Source: Chryseobacterium phosphatilyticum
GTDB lineage: Bacteria > Bacteroidota > Bacteroidia > Flavobacteriales > Weeksellaceae
Length of the DNA stretch: 64,000 nt
Reading direction: 5' to 3'
Assembly (NCBI RefSeq): GCF_002899825.2
Contig: NZ_PPED02000001.1
Coordinates: 1,364,001-1,428,000 of the forward strand
Shown here in pieces: positions 36,700-46,165 of this stretch. Below the pieces are notes generated by a model. The model searched no databases, was not told where the DNA came from, and was given only the letters and a program-made list of their open reading frames with translations. The position numbers and the translations under genes are program-made. Numbering within the stretch: position 1 is the stretch's first letter; the number at the start of each line of letters is the position of its first letter.

Positions 36700-38088
36700 T
36701 TAGATGTGAATCACTTCACCGTAAGCAGCAGCAGCAGCTTCCATAATTGCTTCAGATACTGTTGGGTGCGGGTGAATTGATTTGATGATCTCATGACCAG
36801 TAGTTTCAAGCTTTCTTGCTACTACCGCTTCAGCAACCATATCTGTTACTCCTTCTCCGATCATGTGGCATCCTAACCACTCACCGTACTTAGCGTCGAA
36901 AATTACTTTGATGAAACCATCAGTATTCCCGTTTGCAGTGGCTTTACCACTTGCAGAAAGAGGGAATTTACCTACTTTGATTTCATATCCTTTTTCTTTA
37001 GCCTGCTTTTCTGTAAGACCTACAGAAGCAACTTCAGGGTGACAATATGTACAACCAGGGATATTACCATAGTCGATTTTCTCAACATGCATTCCTTTGA
37101 TTTTCTCAACACAAGTGATTCCTTCAGCAGAAGCAACGTGAGCCAATGCCTGAGTTGGGATAAGGTCACCAATAGCATAATAACCTGGTACTGAAGTTTC
37201 ATACCATTCGTTCACCAATACTCTTCCTTTATCTGTCTGGATTCCTACTTCTTCTAGACCGATGTTTTCGATGTTGGCAGCAATACCTACAGCAGATAAT
37301 AAGATATCAGCTTCTAAAGTAATGTTTCCGTTAGCCGTTTTTACGTTAGCTTTTACTCCTTCTCCGCTTGTATCAACACTTTCAACTGAAGCGTTTGTCA
37401 TAATTTCGATTCCTGATTTTTTCAGAGATTTCTCTAAGTGTTTAGAGATTTCTTCATCCTCTACAGGAACGATGTTTGGCATGAATTCTACAACAGTCAC
37501 TTTTGTTCCCATTGTATTATAGAAGTCGGCAAATTCTACTCCGATAGCTCCTGAACCTACAACAATCATAGATTTTGGTTGCTCAGGAAGAGATAATGCC
37601 TGTCTGTATCCGATTACTTTTTTACCATCCTGCGGTAAGTTTGGTAATTCTCTTGAACGAGCTCCTGTAGCAATGATAATATGGTTTCCTGCATATTCAG
37701 TTACCTTACCGTCTTTATCTGTTACAGAAACTTTTTTTGCTTTTTGTACTGTAGCAGTACCAAGAATTACGTCAATCTTATTCTTTTTCATTAAGAATTC
37801 GATTCCTTTGCTCATTTTGCTGGCTACGCCACGGCTTCTTTGAATTACATTAGGAAACTCAAAACTTGCCTCCACTTTATTCAAACCATAATCTTCAGCA
37901 TGGTTGATATAATGAAAAACCTGTGCAGATTTCAATAAAGCTTTTGTTGGAATACACCCCCAGTTAAGGCAGATTCCTCCTAAGTTTTCTTTCTCGATAA
38001 TTGCGGTTTTGAAACCCAATTGTGCTGCTCTGATCGCAGTAACATATCCACCAGGACCACTTCCAATGACAATAATATCGTAATTCAT
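36700..38088 (-). CDS. lpdA: Dihydrolipoyl dehydrogenase (E3)
   Basis: A 462-residue flavoprotein disulfide reductase. The N-terminal FAD-binding motif GSGPGGY starts at Gly9, the redox-active pair is Cys40/Cys45 in GGICLNWGCIPTK, an NAD-binding GSGAIGVE lies in the middle, and the C-terminal dimer interface holds the catalytic HPHPTVSE. The length and motifs are standard for E3, which reoxidises dihydrolipoamide in pyruvate and 2-oxoglutarate dehydrogenase complexes and the glycine cleavage system. It is monocistronic here, with terminators on both sides. Codon use is highly regular, as in strongly expressed genes. Confidence 0.97.
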   Translation of the reverse strand: MNYDIIVIGSGPGGYVTAIRAAQLGFKTAIIEKENLGGICLNWGCIPTKALLKSAQVFHYINHAEDYGLNKVEASFEFPNVIQRSRGVASKMSKGIEFLMKKNKIDVILGTATVQKAKKVSVTDKDGKVTEYAGNHIIIATGARSRELPNLPQDGKKVIGYRQALSLPEQPKSMIVVGSGAIGVEFADFYNTMGTKVTVVEFMPNIVPVEDEEISKHLEKSLKKSGIEIMTNASVESVDTSGEGVKANVKTANGNITLEADILLSAVGIAANIENIGLEEVGIQTDKGRVLVNEWYETSVPGYYAIGDLIPTQALAHVASAEGITCVEKIKGMHVEKIDYGNIPGCTYCHPEVASVGLTEKQAKEKGYEIKVGKFPLSASGKATANGNTDGFIKVIFDAKYGEWLGCHMIGEGVTDMVAEAVVARKLETTGHEIIKSIHPHPTVSEAIMEAAAAAYGEVIHI

Positions 38089-38200
38089 TACTTTAAAAAT
38101 TTTTATGCGAATTTAAGGAAAAATATTGGATGTTTCATGTTTCCGCTAATGGAAGTAGAAATGCATCAATAAAGCAAATTTCATTAAATTTTAAACAAAA

Positions 38201-38227
38201 AAAGAGAATGCAACAAGCATTCTCTTT
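38201..38227. terminator. Terminator downstream of the 87-residue secreted protein
   Basis: A perfect 11-bp stem (AAAGAGAATGC / GCATTCTCTTT) with loop AACAA, preceded by an A-run that gives a T-run on the minus strand. Confidence 0.8.
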
Positions 38228-38316
38228 CAATATATTTCATTTTAAATTAAAAAATTCACAAAACTAAAAAGATAAAACAGCAGTTCTGTTATTTTATTAA
38301 TGGCAAGAAATTCCTG

Positions 38317-38580
38317 TTATTTCACCTTTTGAAGCAATCGTTTTTCGGTTTCATATCTTTTATTTAATGCTTTCATCTGATCCCTTTTCATTTGTTTGGT
38401 GGCAAGCGGATGATTCAGAATCAATTTTTTCTCTGTATTATATTTTTTAGTCAGCTCCTGCATCTTACTATTGACCAGCTCGTTTTTCGAAGGATGTGGA
38501 GGAGCCGGAGGTCGTCTCTGGGCAGAAACATTCATGGATAAACCAAATACTAATAATGTTGAAATTAATAACTGTTTCAT
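38317..38580 (-). CDS. Small secreted basic helical protein
   Basis: An 87-residue protein with signal peptide MKQLLISTLLVFGLSMNVSA, then a short Pro/Arg segment (RRPPAPPHP), then a charged helical domain with two similar halves: LTKKYNTEKKLILNHP and LNKRYETEKRLLQKVK. The repeat of K-x-Y-x-TEK in both halves suggests an internal duplication making a helical hairpin. Small periplasmic Lys/Glu-rich proteins of this kind occur in Flavobacteriia (Spy-like in size), but no family match is claimed. Confidence 0.72.
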   Translation of the reverse strand: MKQLLISTLLVFGLSMNVSAQRRPPAPPHPSKNELVNSKMQELTKKYNTEKKLILNHPLATKQMKRDQMKALNKRYETEKRLLQKVK

Positions 38581-38841
38581 GATATTTATATTTTAAAAAT
38601 GTATTTAACCAAATAATAAATATTTATTAAAAACATTCAGGTTTATAGTTAATTGTACATATATCATACCAATACTATTGGAGTAATAGCAAAATTTAAT
38701 AAGACAGCAACCTGGCATCTTCATGTAAACAGCTTTTATCAGGCGTATTGAAGATATCATTTAACTTCAACAAGTTATCATTGTTTATACGTTAATTATC
38801 AGGCATTTTTTATAATTTTATTATGATTTAAATAAAAAATT

Positions 38842-39228
38842 ATGAAAACACCTGCGAAAAAAAAGATGTTAACAAGAGACAAACTTTGGTTGCAAGAACC
38901 TGAAGATCATGATTTCCCTGCAGCACAAGATTATCTGGAACTCCTTTTTGAACCGGATGAAGCTAAAAAAGTAGTTACAAAATTAAAAAAGGCGAAAACC
39001 ATTATTAAAAAATCCAAAGATATTCTGAGGGCCAGCAAGCTTAGTTTGCTGCCGGAAACGAATATTCATGTTAAAGAAAACCTCAAAAAAGTGGAAAAGA
39101 ACAGGAAGCTCTCTCCTATTCTTCTGGTAAGAAGTCATAGCGAATTGATTATTGCTGATGGCTATCACCGCTTATGTTGCAGTTATTATCTTACAGAAGA
39201 TCTGGAAGTTCCTTGCAGATTAGTATAA
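38842..39228 (+). CDS. ParB-like nuclease-fold protein (DGYHR type)
   Basis: A 128-residue protein. The C-terminal half has LSPILLVRSHSELIIADGYHR, with Asp106-Gly-Tyr-His109-Arg110 in place of the ParB-type GxxR/DGxHR nucleotide-binding motif, followed by a conserved CCSYYL helix. The N-terminal part begins with KLWLQEPEDHDFPAA and is basic in the middle (VVTKLKKAKTIIKKSK). It lacks the helix-turn-helix of a chromosome-partition ParB, so it is not a segregation protein. It may be a CTPase- or nuclease-fold protein of unknown role. It is monocistronic. Confidence 0.72.
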   Translation: MKTPAKKKMLTRDKLWLQEPEDHDFPAAQDYLELLFEPDEAKKVVTKLKKAKTIIKKSKDILRASKLSLLPETNIHVKENLKKVEKNRKLSPILLVRSHSELIIADGYHRLCCSYYLTEDLEVPCRLV

Positions 39229-39321
39229 AATACATTAGAATAAAAAAATCACCAATAAATGAACTATATCACCTTATTGAAAAATACATAAAAACAACCT
39301 GTTTAAAAGCTCCTATTTTTC

Positions 39322-39329
39322 TAATTTTG
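39322..39329 (+). promoter_or_regulatory. -7 box of the first paralogue gene
   Basis: TAATTTTG matches TAnnTTTG, 25 bases before the ATG at 39355. The second paralogue at 40663 has TAATTTTA at the equivalent place, so its promoter appears weaker. Confidence 0.55.
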
Positions 39330-39354
39330 CAAAAAAATTATTAAAATAGATAGA

Positions 39355-40239
39355 ATGAGAAAATGTATTTCGATTTTTGTATTGTGGGGGATTTCTATGA
39401 ATGCACAAGTGGGTATCAATACTAAAAACCCAAACAGTACGTTAGCTGTGAACGGATCAATGGGTGCCGATTACAAACAAATTACAGCGGCAGCCTATAC
39501 TCTTACCGCAACTGATCATTATCTGACTTATAATGGGACAACCAATACCACATTTACCCTTCCGGTGATAGGTAGTGGGACGTCAAGTTTTACAGGGAGA
39601 ATATACAAGATCAAAAATATCTCTGCATCCAGTATAACGATTCAGGCATCAAGTGGAAATACATTGAGAATCGATAATACTCCTGTATCTTCTTTTGTAG
39701 TTCCTACAGGCGCATATGCAGAGGTAGTCAACAACAATAATACCTCAGGCGGTACATGGGATCTATCTTTCACCGTGCTTCCCAAGCCAAGTAATGTGGA
39801 AATCTATGGAGCCCAATTATCAATACCTCCCCATGGCTCAGGATCTCCGGGAGTGGCTGACTGGTCAAATCACACCAACACTTCCTATGATACAGGAACA
39901 GGATCAGATGCATGGTGGATCATTAGTAAATCGTCAACAGCGAATGCCCATACTTCCGGTTATTCCAATACCAGCAGAATGACTCTTGTTTATGAATTTC
40001 AGGGGGTTCCTTTCAATGTAAACAATATGTACCCTATTTTGACAGCGGGAAATAATTCCAGTTATCCGGATGTATTTACGGCCTCATTTGTAAGCCTTGC
40101 CAATAACGGAACTTCAGGAAAAACCAGATTAACTGTATCTGTTGCCCGTATTGATTTTATTGGAACAAACGGCTCAAACAACAGTAACTGGACAGGGGCC
40201 TTCTTATTGAACCTATTGTTAGCCAGAAAAATATATTAA
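39355..40239 (+). CDS. QVGINT-type secreted protein, first of a tandem pair
   Basis: A 294-residue protein with a signal peptide (about 1-18), then QVGINTKNPNSTLAVNG. The mature protein is Gly/Ser/Thr/Asn-rich and predicted mostly beta. It is closely related along its whole length to the gene at 40663. A region from about 55 to 150 (TFTLP, then SSITIQASSGNTLRIDN, then GGTWDLS) resembles collar or adhesin-type beta structure. The C-terminal part has IPPHGSGSPGVADWSNHTNT and ends NLLLARKIY. No sorting domain, protease or carbohydrate-binding motif was recognised. Confidence 0.78.
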   Translation: MRKCISIFVLWGISMNAQVGINTKNPNSTLAVNGSMGADYKQITAAAYTLTATDHYLTYNGTTNTTFTLPVIGSGTSSFTGRIYKIKNISASSITIQASSGNTLRIDNTPVSSFVVPTGAYAEVVNNNNTSGGTWDLSFTVLPKPSNVEIYGAQLSIPPHGSGSPGVADWSNHTNTSYDTGTGSDAWWIISKSSTANAHTSGYSNTSRMTLVYEFQGVPFNVNNMYPILTAGNNSSYPDVFTASFVSLANNGTSGKTRLTVSVARIDFIGTNGSNNSNWTGAFLLNLLLARKIY

Positions 40240-40277
40240 TCAGCTTCAGTTCGGAACAAGTGTTTCTGCGGTAAGCA

Positions 40278-40380
40278 GGTTGGAAACTGGAAGAGGGATA
40301 TGGTGAAGGCCATAATGAATAGCTATTCATCTCTGTAAGGTAAAATTAATGGCATCACAAATAACTTTCAGCTTCCAACC
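40278..40380. repeat. Imperfect inverted repeat, small interspersed-repeat-like element
   Basis: Arms of 16 bases (GGTTGGAAACTGGAAG at 40278-40293 and the reverse complement of GGTTGGAAGCTGAAAG at 40365-40380) match at 14 of 16 positions across 71 bases. The GGTTGGAA-type arm looks like a dispersed palindromic repeat remnant. It sits in the 423-base gap between the two paralogues, which holds no convincing gene. Confidence 0.45.
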
Positions 40381-40662
40381 TTTTATACTTAACTTTTTTG
40401 ATCTGAATCAGGTCAATCAAATGAGGTTCCCAAAGGCTGTCTTTTATATTTTCAATGTCAACTACGGGATACAGCTTTTTGTTCATCAATCTTATGATCT
40501 TTTGGCACAAGATTAATAGCATAAATTTATAAGAATCTAAATTACATTTCACATAAATTCACTAAAAAGTGATATATAGAAATTTTATGTAAATTTTATA
40601 CATAATTATATATTGAATGTTATTTTTTCATAATTTTACATTATATCAATTAAAAATATAAT

Positions 40663-41544
40663 ATGAAAAAATACATTTCAATTCTTTTACTGTCGGGATT
40701 ATCGGTAAACGCACAGGTAGGAATCAACACAGCAACTCCCAACAGTACTCTTGCAGTGAACGGATCACTGGGCGCCAATTACAATCAAATTACGGCAACC
40801 ACTTACAACATTCTTCCGACTGATCATTATATCACCTATAATGGTGCTGCTAATGCTACATTTACACTTCCTACGATCGGAACAGGAACAACAAGCTATA
40901 CAGGGAGGATTTATAAAATTAAGAATATATCAACGTCCAATATCACTCTTCAGGCTTCCGGTGGTAATACTTTAAGAATCGACAATACTCCGGTTCCCAA
41001 CTTTGTCATTCCGTTAGGAGCCTACGCAGAAGTTGTTAACAACAGCAATACAACCGGTGGAACATGGGATTTATCGTTTACAGTTCTTCCCAAACCAAGT
41101 AATGTGGAAATTTACGGTTCACAGTTGTCTATTCCCCCACATGGAAATGGATCTCCGGGTGTTGCTGACTGGTCCAACCATACGAACACTTCTTATGATA
41201 CAGGAACCGGAACAGATATTTGGTGGGTCATCAGTAAATCATCTACAACGTACGCTCACACAGCGAGCTATTCTAATGCAAGTAGAATGACAGTCGTATA
41301 TGAATATCAGGGAACACCTTTTAATGTAAGCAATATGTATCCTATTCTTACTGCCGGAAACAATTCAAGTTTCCCGGATGTATTTACAGCTTCGTTTGTA
41401 AGTCTTGCCAATAATGGAACTGCAGGAAGAACCAGGCTTACCGTTTCTGTTTCAAGGATTGATTTTATTGGAACTAATGGAGGTAATAACAGTAACTGGA
41501 CCGGTACATTTTTATTAAACCTTCTGCTGGCCAGAAAATATTAA
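40663..41544 (+). CDS. QVGINT-type secreted protein, second of a tandem pair
   Basis: A 293-residue paralogue of the gene at 39355, with the same signal peptide type, QVGINTATPNSTLAVNG opening, TFTLP and NTLRIDNTPV blocks, PHGNGSPGVADWSNHTNT and the same NLLLARK end. By eye roughly four of five residues match, while many codons differ at the third base, so the duplication is old and the protein sequence has been kept by selection. The gap between the pair contains an inverted repeat but no gene. A terminator follows. Confidence 0.78.
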   Translation: MKKYISILLLSGLSVNAQVGINTATPNSTLAVNGSLGANYNQITATTYNILPTDHYITYNGAANATFTLPTIGTGTTSYTGRIYKIKNISTSNITLQASGGNTLRIDNTPVPNFVIPLGAYAEVVNNSNTTGGTWDLSFTVLPKPSNVEIYGSQLSIPPHGNGSPGVADWSNHTNTSYDTGTGTDIWWVISKSSTTYAHTASYSNASRMTVVYEYQGTPFNVSNMYPILTAGNNSSFPDVFTASFVSLANNGTAGRTRLTVSVSRIDFIGTNGGNNSNWTGTFLLNLLLARKY

Positions 41545-41566
41545 CAGGTAATATACTTTCTATTGT

Positions 41567-41591
41567 ACGGGCGGGATTTGTTTCTGCCCGT
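41567..41591. terminator. Terminator after the second paralogue
   Basis: A 6-bp GC-rich stem (ACGGGC / GCCCGT) with a 13-base loop, then TTTTATTTTTT. It sits between convergent genes. Confidence 0.7.
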
Positions 41592-41608
41592 TTTATTTTT
41601 TATCCTCT

Positions 41609-43030
41609 TTATTTTTTCATTTGAATGACAAGCGCATATCTCAATTTAGATCTTTCCGCAGGGAGCTTAACTTCCACGGTATCCCCATTTTTTTTCCAGT
41701 GAATTTTCGAAGAAATTCCCGGAATAATTAATGATTTGGGGTTAAAAGATTCAGGGATTGTAAAGGTAAGGGTTTCAGGTGCTTTATATTCAGTTTTTTC
41801 ATTGAGATGAAAGACATTTACCGTACTTCCATCTTTTGCCTGAGTGTAATAAAAGTCTCCCTCATGGTAAGGAGCAATACTTCTTGTTGCAAAAACAGCG
41901 GATTGGTTTCTATCCATCCAACCGGATATCTCATTTAACCTTTCATATACCGTGGCATCATAATCTCCATTCGGCCCGGGTGCAATATTCATGAGATAGT
42001 TTCCTCCTCTTGAAATGATCTTTACCAATGTTTCAATGATTTTCTGAGATGATTTATAATGATCATTGGGAACATAAGAGAAAGAATCTCCCATTGTCAT
42101 ACAACTTTCCCACGGAATTGAAAGAGGATGTTCTGGAATGGCCTGTTCCGGAGTTACGTAATTTTCCCATTTTCCGGAAACGGTACGGTCTACCACAATA
42201 ATGCCTGGTTGATTTCGGCGAACCATTGTTCCTATTTTATCCATATCGATATCCTGCTCTACTTTAATGGTACGTTGCCATTCTACTTTGGGATCAATGG
42301 TGTGAAAAGGACGTACCCAACCTCCATCCAGCCAGAGAATATCTATTTTTCCATAACGAGAAGTTATTTCATTCAATTGATTGAAAGTAAATGTTTTAAA
42401 TTTATCCCACTTTCCGGGATATTTCTTAGGATCATAGTTTACATTTCTGTCTTTAGGAGGAGAATAAGACCACCAGTAATCATCAGAATGCCAGTCCGGT
42501 TTTGAAAAGTAAGCCCCAATTTTAAATCCATCCTTCCTGAAGGTTTCAAAAATCTCTTTGGTCACATCCGCTTTGGCATTTTTTGAAAAGGGTGTTTTTG
42601 AGGAAGTAATTTTATAATCTGATTGTTGGGTATCAAACATGGAAAATCCATCATGATGTTTTGTGGTAAAAACCACATATTTCATTCCCGCTTTTTTGGT
42701 TGCCTCTGCCCATTTCTCCGGATTAAACTGAACAGGATTGAAAGTAGTCTGAAGATTTTCATAATTCTTCACATATTCGACATATGACTTTCCGTGTTCA
42801 GGGTTTCTTTGAGTCCAGGATTCATCTTCAGGGCATAAGCTCCAGCTCTCAACAACTCCCCATTGGCTATATGTTCCCCAATGCATAAACAATCCAAACT
42901 TTAAATCCTGCCATTGCTCCAGATTCCGAACAACCAACGGATCTGTGGGCTTCTGATACCCTTCAGACACATTATGAGCCTGGGAAGAGAGTCCGGAACT
43001 GATAAGAACAGAACATAAAAGTGTTTTCAT
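41609..43030 (-). CDS. Secreted alpha-L-fucosidase (GH29)
   Basis: A 473-residue protein from ATG 43030, whose N-terminus MKTLLCSVLISSGLSSQA is a signal peptide; an ATG 18 bases upstream adds MQGNQK. GH29 hallmarks are FGLFMHWGTYS near the N-terminus, YVVFTTKHHDGFSMF with the conserved His pair, and the nucleophile Asp235 in DILWLDGGW. A small C-terminal beta domain (about 390-473) follows. The enzyme removes alpha-linked fucose from glycans in the periplasm or outside the cell. No SusC/SusD genes lie beside it, so this is not a classical polysaccharide utilisation locus. Confidence 0.93.
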   Translation of the reverse strand: MKTLLCSVLISSGLSSQAHNVSEGYQKPTDPLVVRNLEQWQDLKFGLFMHWGTYSQWGVVESWSLCPEDESWTQRNPEHGKSYVEYVKNYENLQTTFNPVQFNPEKWAEATKKAGMKYVVFTTKHHDGFSMFDTQQSDYKITSSKTPFSKNAKADVTKEIFETFRKDGFKIGAYFSKPDWHSDDYWWSYSPPKDRNVNYDPKKYPGKWDKFKTFTFNQLNEITSRYGKIDILWLDGGWVRPFHTIDPKVEWQRTIKVEQDIDMDKIGTMVRRNQPGIIVVDRTVSGKWENYVTPEQAIPEHPLSIPWESCMTMGDSFSYVPNDHYKSSQKIIETLVKIISRGGNYLMNIAPGPNGDYDATVYERLNEISGWMDRNQSAVFATRSIAPYHEGDFYYTQAKDGSTVNVFHLNEKTEYKAPETLTFTIPESFNPKSLIIPGISSKIHWKKNGDTVEVKLPAERSKLRYALVIQMKK

Positions 43031-43098
43031 TTTTTGATTGCCTTGCATAGCGAAATAATTTTCCTCTAATTTAATTATCCTGTTCTAATTGACAAACA

Positions 43099-43998
43099 TT
43101 AGGCTGTCAACAGTTTAAGAACAGCCATATCAAAGTTGGCAAAGGAAAACTGAAATCCATTTTTAAGCAATTTTTGAGGATAAACATTCCGGCTTTTGAG
43201 TAACAACTCTGTTTCTGTTTTTAAAAATATTGAGGCTATCTCCAACTGCCAGACAGGAGCATCCAGCCCAAAGGAGACATTGAACTGTTTTCTTAGTTTT
43301 CTCATCATTATTTCATTAGAGACAGGTTCCGGAGCAGTGATATTAATGGCTCCTGAGATATCCTTATGATTAATAATCCATTCTACTGCTCTGCAGAAAT
43401 CATCGATATGAACCCAGCTTACCATCTGATTCCCTTTCCCTTGTTTTCCACCTAAGCCTACTCTTGTAATCATCTTTAGTTTTGGGAAAGCCCCACCATT
43501 ATTTCCCAGCACAATAGAAGTTCGTAATGCTACTTTTCTTACATTTTCATTTTTTATTTTAAAAAATTCTTCTTCCCAACTCTTACAAATATTCATAGAA
43601 AAGTCATCTCCTATGATCCCGTTTTCCTCGGTATTCAAATGTTTTTCCGAGTGCACATAAATGGTTGCAGAACTTGCATTGAGCCAGATTTTTGGTTTGT
43701 CGTGACAAGCATCAATGGCTTCCTGCAAAACTCTTGTACTGTCAATTCGGGAAGAATAAATCTCCTGTTTATTTTTATCATGATATCGGCAATCCACAGA
43801 TTTTCCGGTAAGATTAATCAGTACATCTGAGTTTTCAAGGATACTGTTCCATTCTCCTGTTGTTTTGGCATTCCAGTAGATTTCGTTTTTACGTTTCGGG
43901 CGACGGGTCAGGATGTCAACCTTATTTCCTTTTTCTGTAAAATACTTTTCTAAGTTTTCACCCAGAAATCCGGTGCCTCCGGCTATAATTATTTTCAT
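43099..43998 (-). CDS. TIGR01777-family NAD(P)-dependent epimerase/SDR (DUF1731)
   Basis: A 299-residue atypical SDR. The dinucleotide-binding motif GGTGFLG begins near residue 7 and a LTGKSVDCRY block follows. Instead of the usual YxxxK active site, the family has the conserved SATIYVHS segment. The C-terminal DUF1731 block (APVWQLEIAS) closes the protein. It is related to cell-division inhibitor SulA-like annotations, which are not reliable. It is the last gene of a set running from 46614 down, and a 115-base gap separates it from the DUF2071 gene. Confidence 0.88.
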   Translation of the reverse strand: MKIIIAGGTGFLGENLEKYFTEKGNKVDILTRRPKRKNEIYWNAKTTGEWNSILENSDVLINLTGKSVDCRYHDKNKQEIYSSRIDSTRVLQEAIDACHDKPKIWLNASSATIYVHSEKHLNTEENGIIGDDFSMNICKSWEEEFFKIKNENVRKVALRTSIVLGNNGGAFPKLKMITRVGLGGKQGKGNQMVSWVHIDDFCRAVEWIINHKDISGAINITAPEPVSNEIMMRKLRKQFNVSFGLDAPVWQLEIASIFLKTETELLLKSRNVYPQKLLKNGFQFSFANFDMAVLKLLTA

Positions 43999-44113
43999 TT
44001 TTATGAGTTTAAGATTATTAATGCCATGGTTTGTTTTATCATCTCAACGTTTCAATCTATTAAAAATATTTCTACTTCTCTGTGTATCCAGTTCTAACAG
44101 AAAACAATTAATT

Positions 44114-44818
44114 TCAATTTACATTTTTCTTTGTTCTCACTTCAATTTCAGAGCCTTCTGCCAACATTACTGAAACAGGCTCTTTGTGATTAAGACTTTC
44201 AAAATCCAGCCCGTAAACTTTAGTAAAATCAATTGTCACCTGATAATCTTTAACCCGATAGCAGTTCCATTGAGGATGACAGACTTCATATTCAGAGGTT
44301 GCATTTTCTTTTTTGGTGAACCCCCAATAATGTTCTGTAATAAACTCAAATTCTGAATCTGCTTCCATGGGTTGAGCTACATTTTCGGCTGTAACCCGGA
44401 TGGAATGCCAACTCTTATCTTTCCATGAATACTGAATCAGTAATTCTTCTCCTTTTTCATGGATCAGATTTCTCATAGGCAGAGTATGATAGTTTTCTTT
44501 GTATACGGAATTGGCTATAAAGCTTAATGCCGGCCTGGGAACTATTTCTTTAATAAAGACCACTCCCCTTTTCCAGGTTCCGTTTTCTTTTTTCTTCACA
44601 TAAAATCTCAGATTCACCTCTTCAAAATTACGGTGAAAAGGAATTGGAAAACCTAATAATCTGGTGTTTAAAAACATAAATCCTACCAGGCTCACATAGC
44701 ATTTACCTTTATAGAAATCCAGTTCTGTACCTTTTGGCAAATATTTCAACAAAATATCGGGATTGATTTCGTAATTGATGATGGCTAATTTTCGCCATTC
44801 GGCTTTTAAAAAGTTCAT
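44114..44818 (-). CDS. DUF2071 (YqjF-like) family protein
   Basis: A 234-residue soluble protein. It opens with MNFLKAEWRKLAIINYEI and has the FEEVNLRFYVKKK block characteristic of DUF2071/YqjF proteins, whose fold resembles acetoacetate decarboxylase. The biochemical role is not established. It sits with SRPBCC, DCC and SDR genes, a mix often found in small Bacteroidota stress or envelope operons. It starts 48 bases after the SRPBCC stop. Confidence 0.85.
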   Translation of the reverse strand: MNFLKAEWRKLAIINYEINPDILLKYLPKGTELDFYKGKCYVSLVGFMFLNTRLLGFPIPFHRNFEEVNLRFYVKKKENGTWKRGVVFIKEIVPRPALSFIANSVYKENYHTLPMRNLIHEKGEELLIQYSWKDKSWHSIRVTAENVAQPMEADSEFEFITEHYWGFTKKENATSEYEVCHPQWNCYRVKDYQVTIDFTKVYGLDFESLNHKEPVSVMLAEGSEIEVRTKKNVN

Positions 44819-44866
44819 AAGAGGGTTGTTTTTTGATAATTTGATAGAATTACATTCTTTTCTAGT

Positions 44867-45340
44867 CTAAATTGCCTTTTTGGAGCTTGCTAAGGATTCT
44901 GCAGTGGTTTTTATTAATTTGTTTCTTTCTATCAGGAATGTTTTAAGATAGCCGGCGAGAAAAAGGGTATTGAAAATTTTCCCTATAATACCCAGTGGTG
45001 ATTCAAATTCAAAAATATCGATCATGAGAGTTTTACCCTTTATTTCTTTAAAAATATGTTGATGCCGGAGAGATGTAAAGGCTCCTTTCTGCATTTCATC
45101 TGTAAATCGGTATGGCTTTTCCATACTGATAATTTTAGTTGTAAGGGTTTGATAAATACCTAGATGTTTTGCTCTCCAGGTTACGGTTTCATTGTTTTCA
45201 ATTAACCCTGAGGTACGGCCTGCAATTGCTTTTTCATCCGTTCGGGAGGTGGACTGTTGATGCAAATCTATGTTTCTTGCCAAATCAAAAACAATTTCTC
45301 TATCGGCATTAATGAAGGTTTCTAAATAAATTACTGACAT
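44867..45340 (-). CDS. SRPBCC-fold (START-like) protein
   Basis: A 157-residue protein of the SRPBCC ligand-binding superfamily, seen in the opening strand and helix (MSVIYLETFINADREIVFDLARNIDL) and the FTSLRHQHIF and FEFESPLGIIGKIFN blocks. Proteins of this type bind small hydrophobic ligands in a deep cavity. The C-terminal helix with FLIERNKLIK is typical. It lies 6 bases from the DCC-domain gene, so it is co-transcribed. Confidence 0.83.
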   Translation of the reverse strand: MSVIYLETFINADREIVFDLARNIDLHQQSTSRTDEKAIAGRTSGLIENNETVTWRAKHLGIYQTLTTKIISMEKPYRFTDEMQKGAFTSLRHQHIFKEIKGKTLMIDIFEFESPLGIIGKIFNTLFLAGYLKTFLIERNKLIKTTAESLASSKKAI

Positions 45341-45346
45341 ATAAGT

Positions 45347-46165
45347 TTAGTTATGCGTTAACATGATAACAATTACCACCAGTACTGTAAACCTGAAAAT
45401 CATCCATGACATGGTAGGAAGATAGTTTAATTTTAAAATCCTACACCTTCTGATATGTTCTAAAAACATGATAAAAACAACCGTTCCGAAGTAAATCAAA
45501 TAGAAAGCAGGTGAAAAATCAGTAAACAAAGTTGGCACCAGAAGAAGCGTTCCGAGTAAAGAAACCGTCATCATATTTCCCAGATAGTCCCAGATTTTAT
45601 CTTTTAAATAAGTTTGTAGGAAAATAATCTGCCACAGGATCTGCCCAAAACAAACAGATAGTTCTCTTCCAAAATTCCGTTCTAAGCCCACTCCTAATTT
45701 TGCAGAGAAGACACTTAAAATATATGCAGAGAAAAAAACGACAAAGCCTATATAAGCGAGCCTGTATTTCAAATTAAAATCAGGAATACAAGATTGCCCG
45801 GTATCATCTTTTTTTGAAGGGATCATCTGCTTGCGGTTATAAGAAACAAAAGAATAGAGCCTTTTGAAAAACCAGTACAAAGGTTGAATTCTGGCTATTT
45901 TTTCTAATAAAGGAAATGAATTTCCTATGATCAGAAGCAGGCTGTCTAAACCATAAACTACCTTATTGTTCTTATAATCAACCAGGGCAATTTCATTTTT
46001 TGCCCGGTGAAAGTCGATCAGCCTTTTGTTCTGAGCTGATAATTCGGTAAAAGCCTCCCTTCCCTCCTGATCCAGCATTCCGCATTGGGTAAAGCCTTTA
46101 GAGTACAAGTTACACATCGGACATTCGTTGTCGTAGATGAGCGTGTGATTTTTTAAAGCTTTCAT
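45347..46165 (-). CDS. DCC1-like thiol-disulfide protein with membrane domain
   Basis: A 272-residue protein. The N-terminal DUF393/DCC domain (about 1-105) holds DNECPMC with Cys15 and Cys18, a thioredoxin-like CxxC. Four to five TM helices occupy about 130-270. DCC proteins are thought to handle thiols, and the fused membrane part suggests action at the inner membrane. The start overlaps the preceding four-TM gene by 4 bases. Confidence 0.82.
   Translation of the reverse strand: MKALKNHTLIYDNECPMCNLYSKGFTQCGMLDQEGREAFTELSAQNKRLIDFHRAKNEIALVDYKNNKVVYGLDSLLLIIGNSFPLLEKIARIQPLYWFFKRLYSFVSYNRKQMIPSKKDDTGQSCIPDFNLKYRLAYIGFVVFFSAYILSVFSAKLGVGLERNFGRELSVCFGQILWQIIFLQTYLKDKIWDYLGNMMTVSLLGTLLLVPTLFTDFSPAFYLIYFGTVVFIMFLEHIRRCRILKLNYLPTMSWMIFRFTVLVVIVIMLTHN

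Noticed and set aside
40355..40552. 65-residue minus-strand frame between the paralogues
   Set aside because: It overlaps one arm of the inverted repeat, has no ribosome-binding or promoter context and no recognisable domain.
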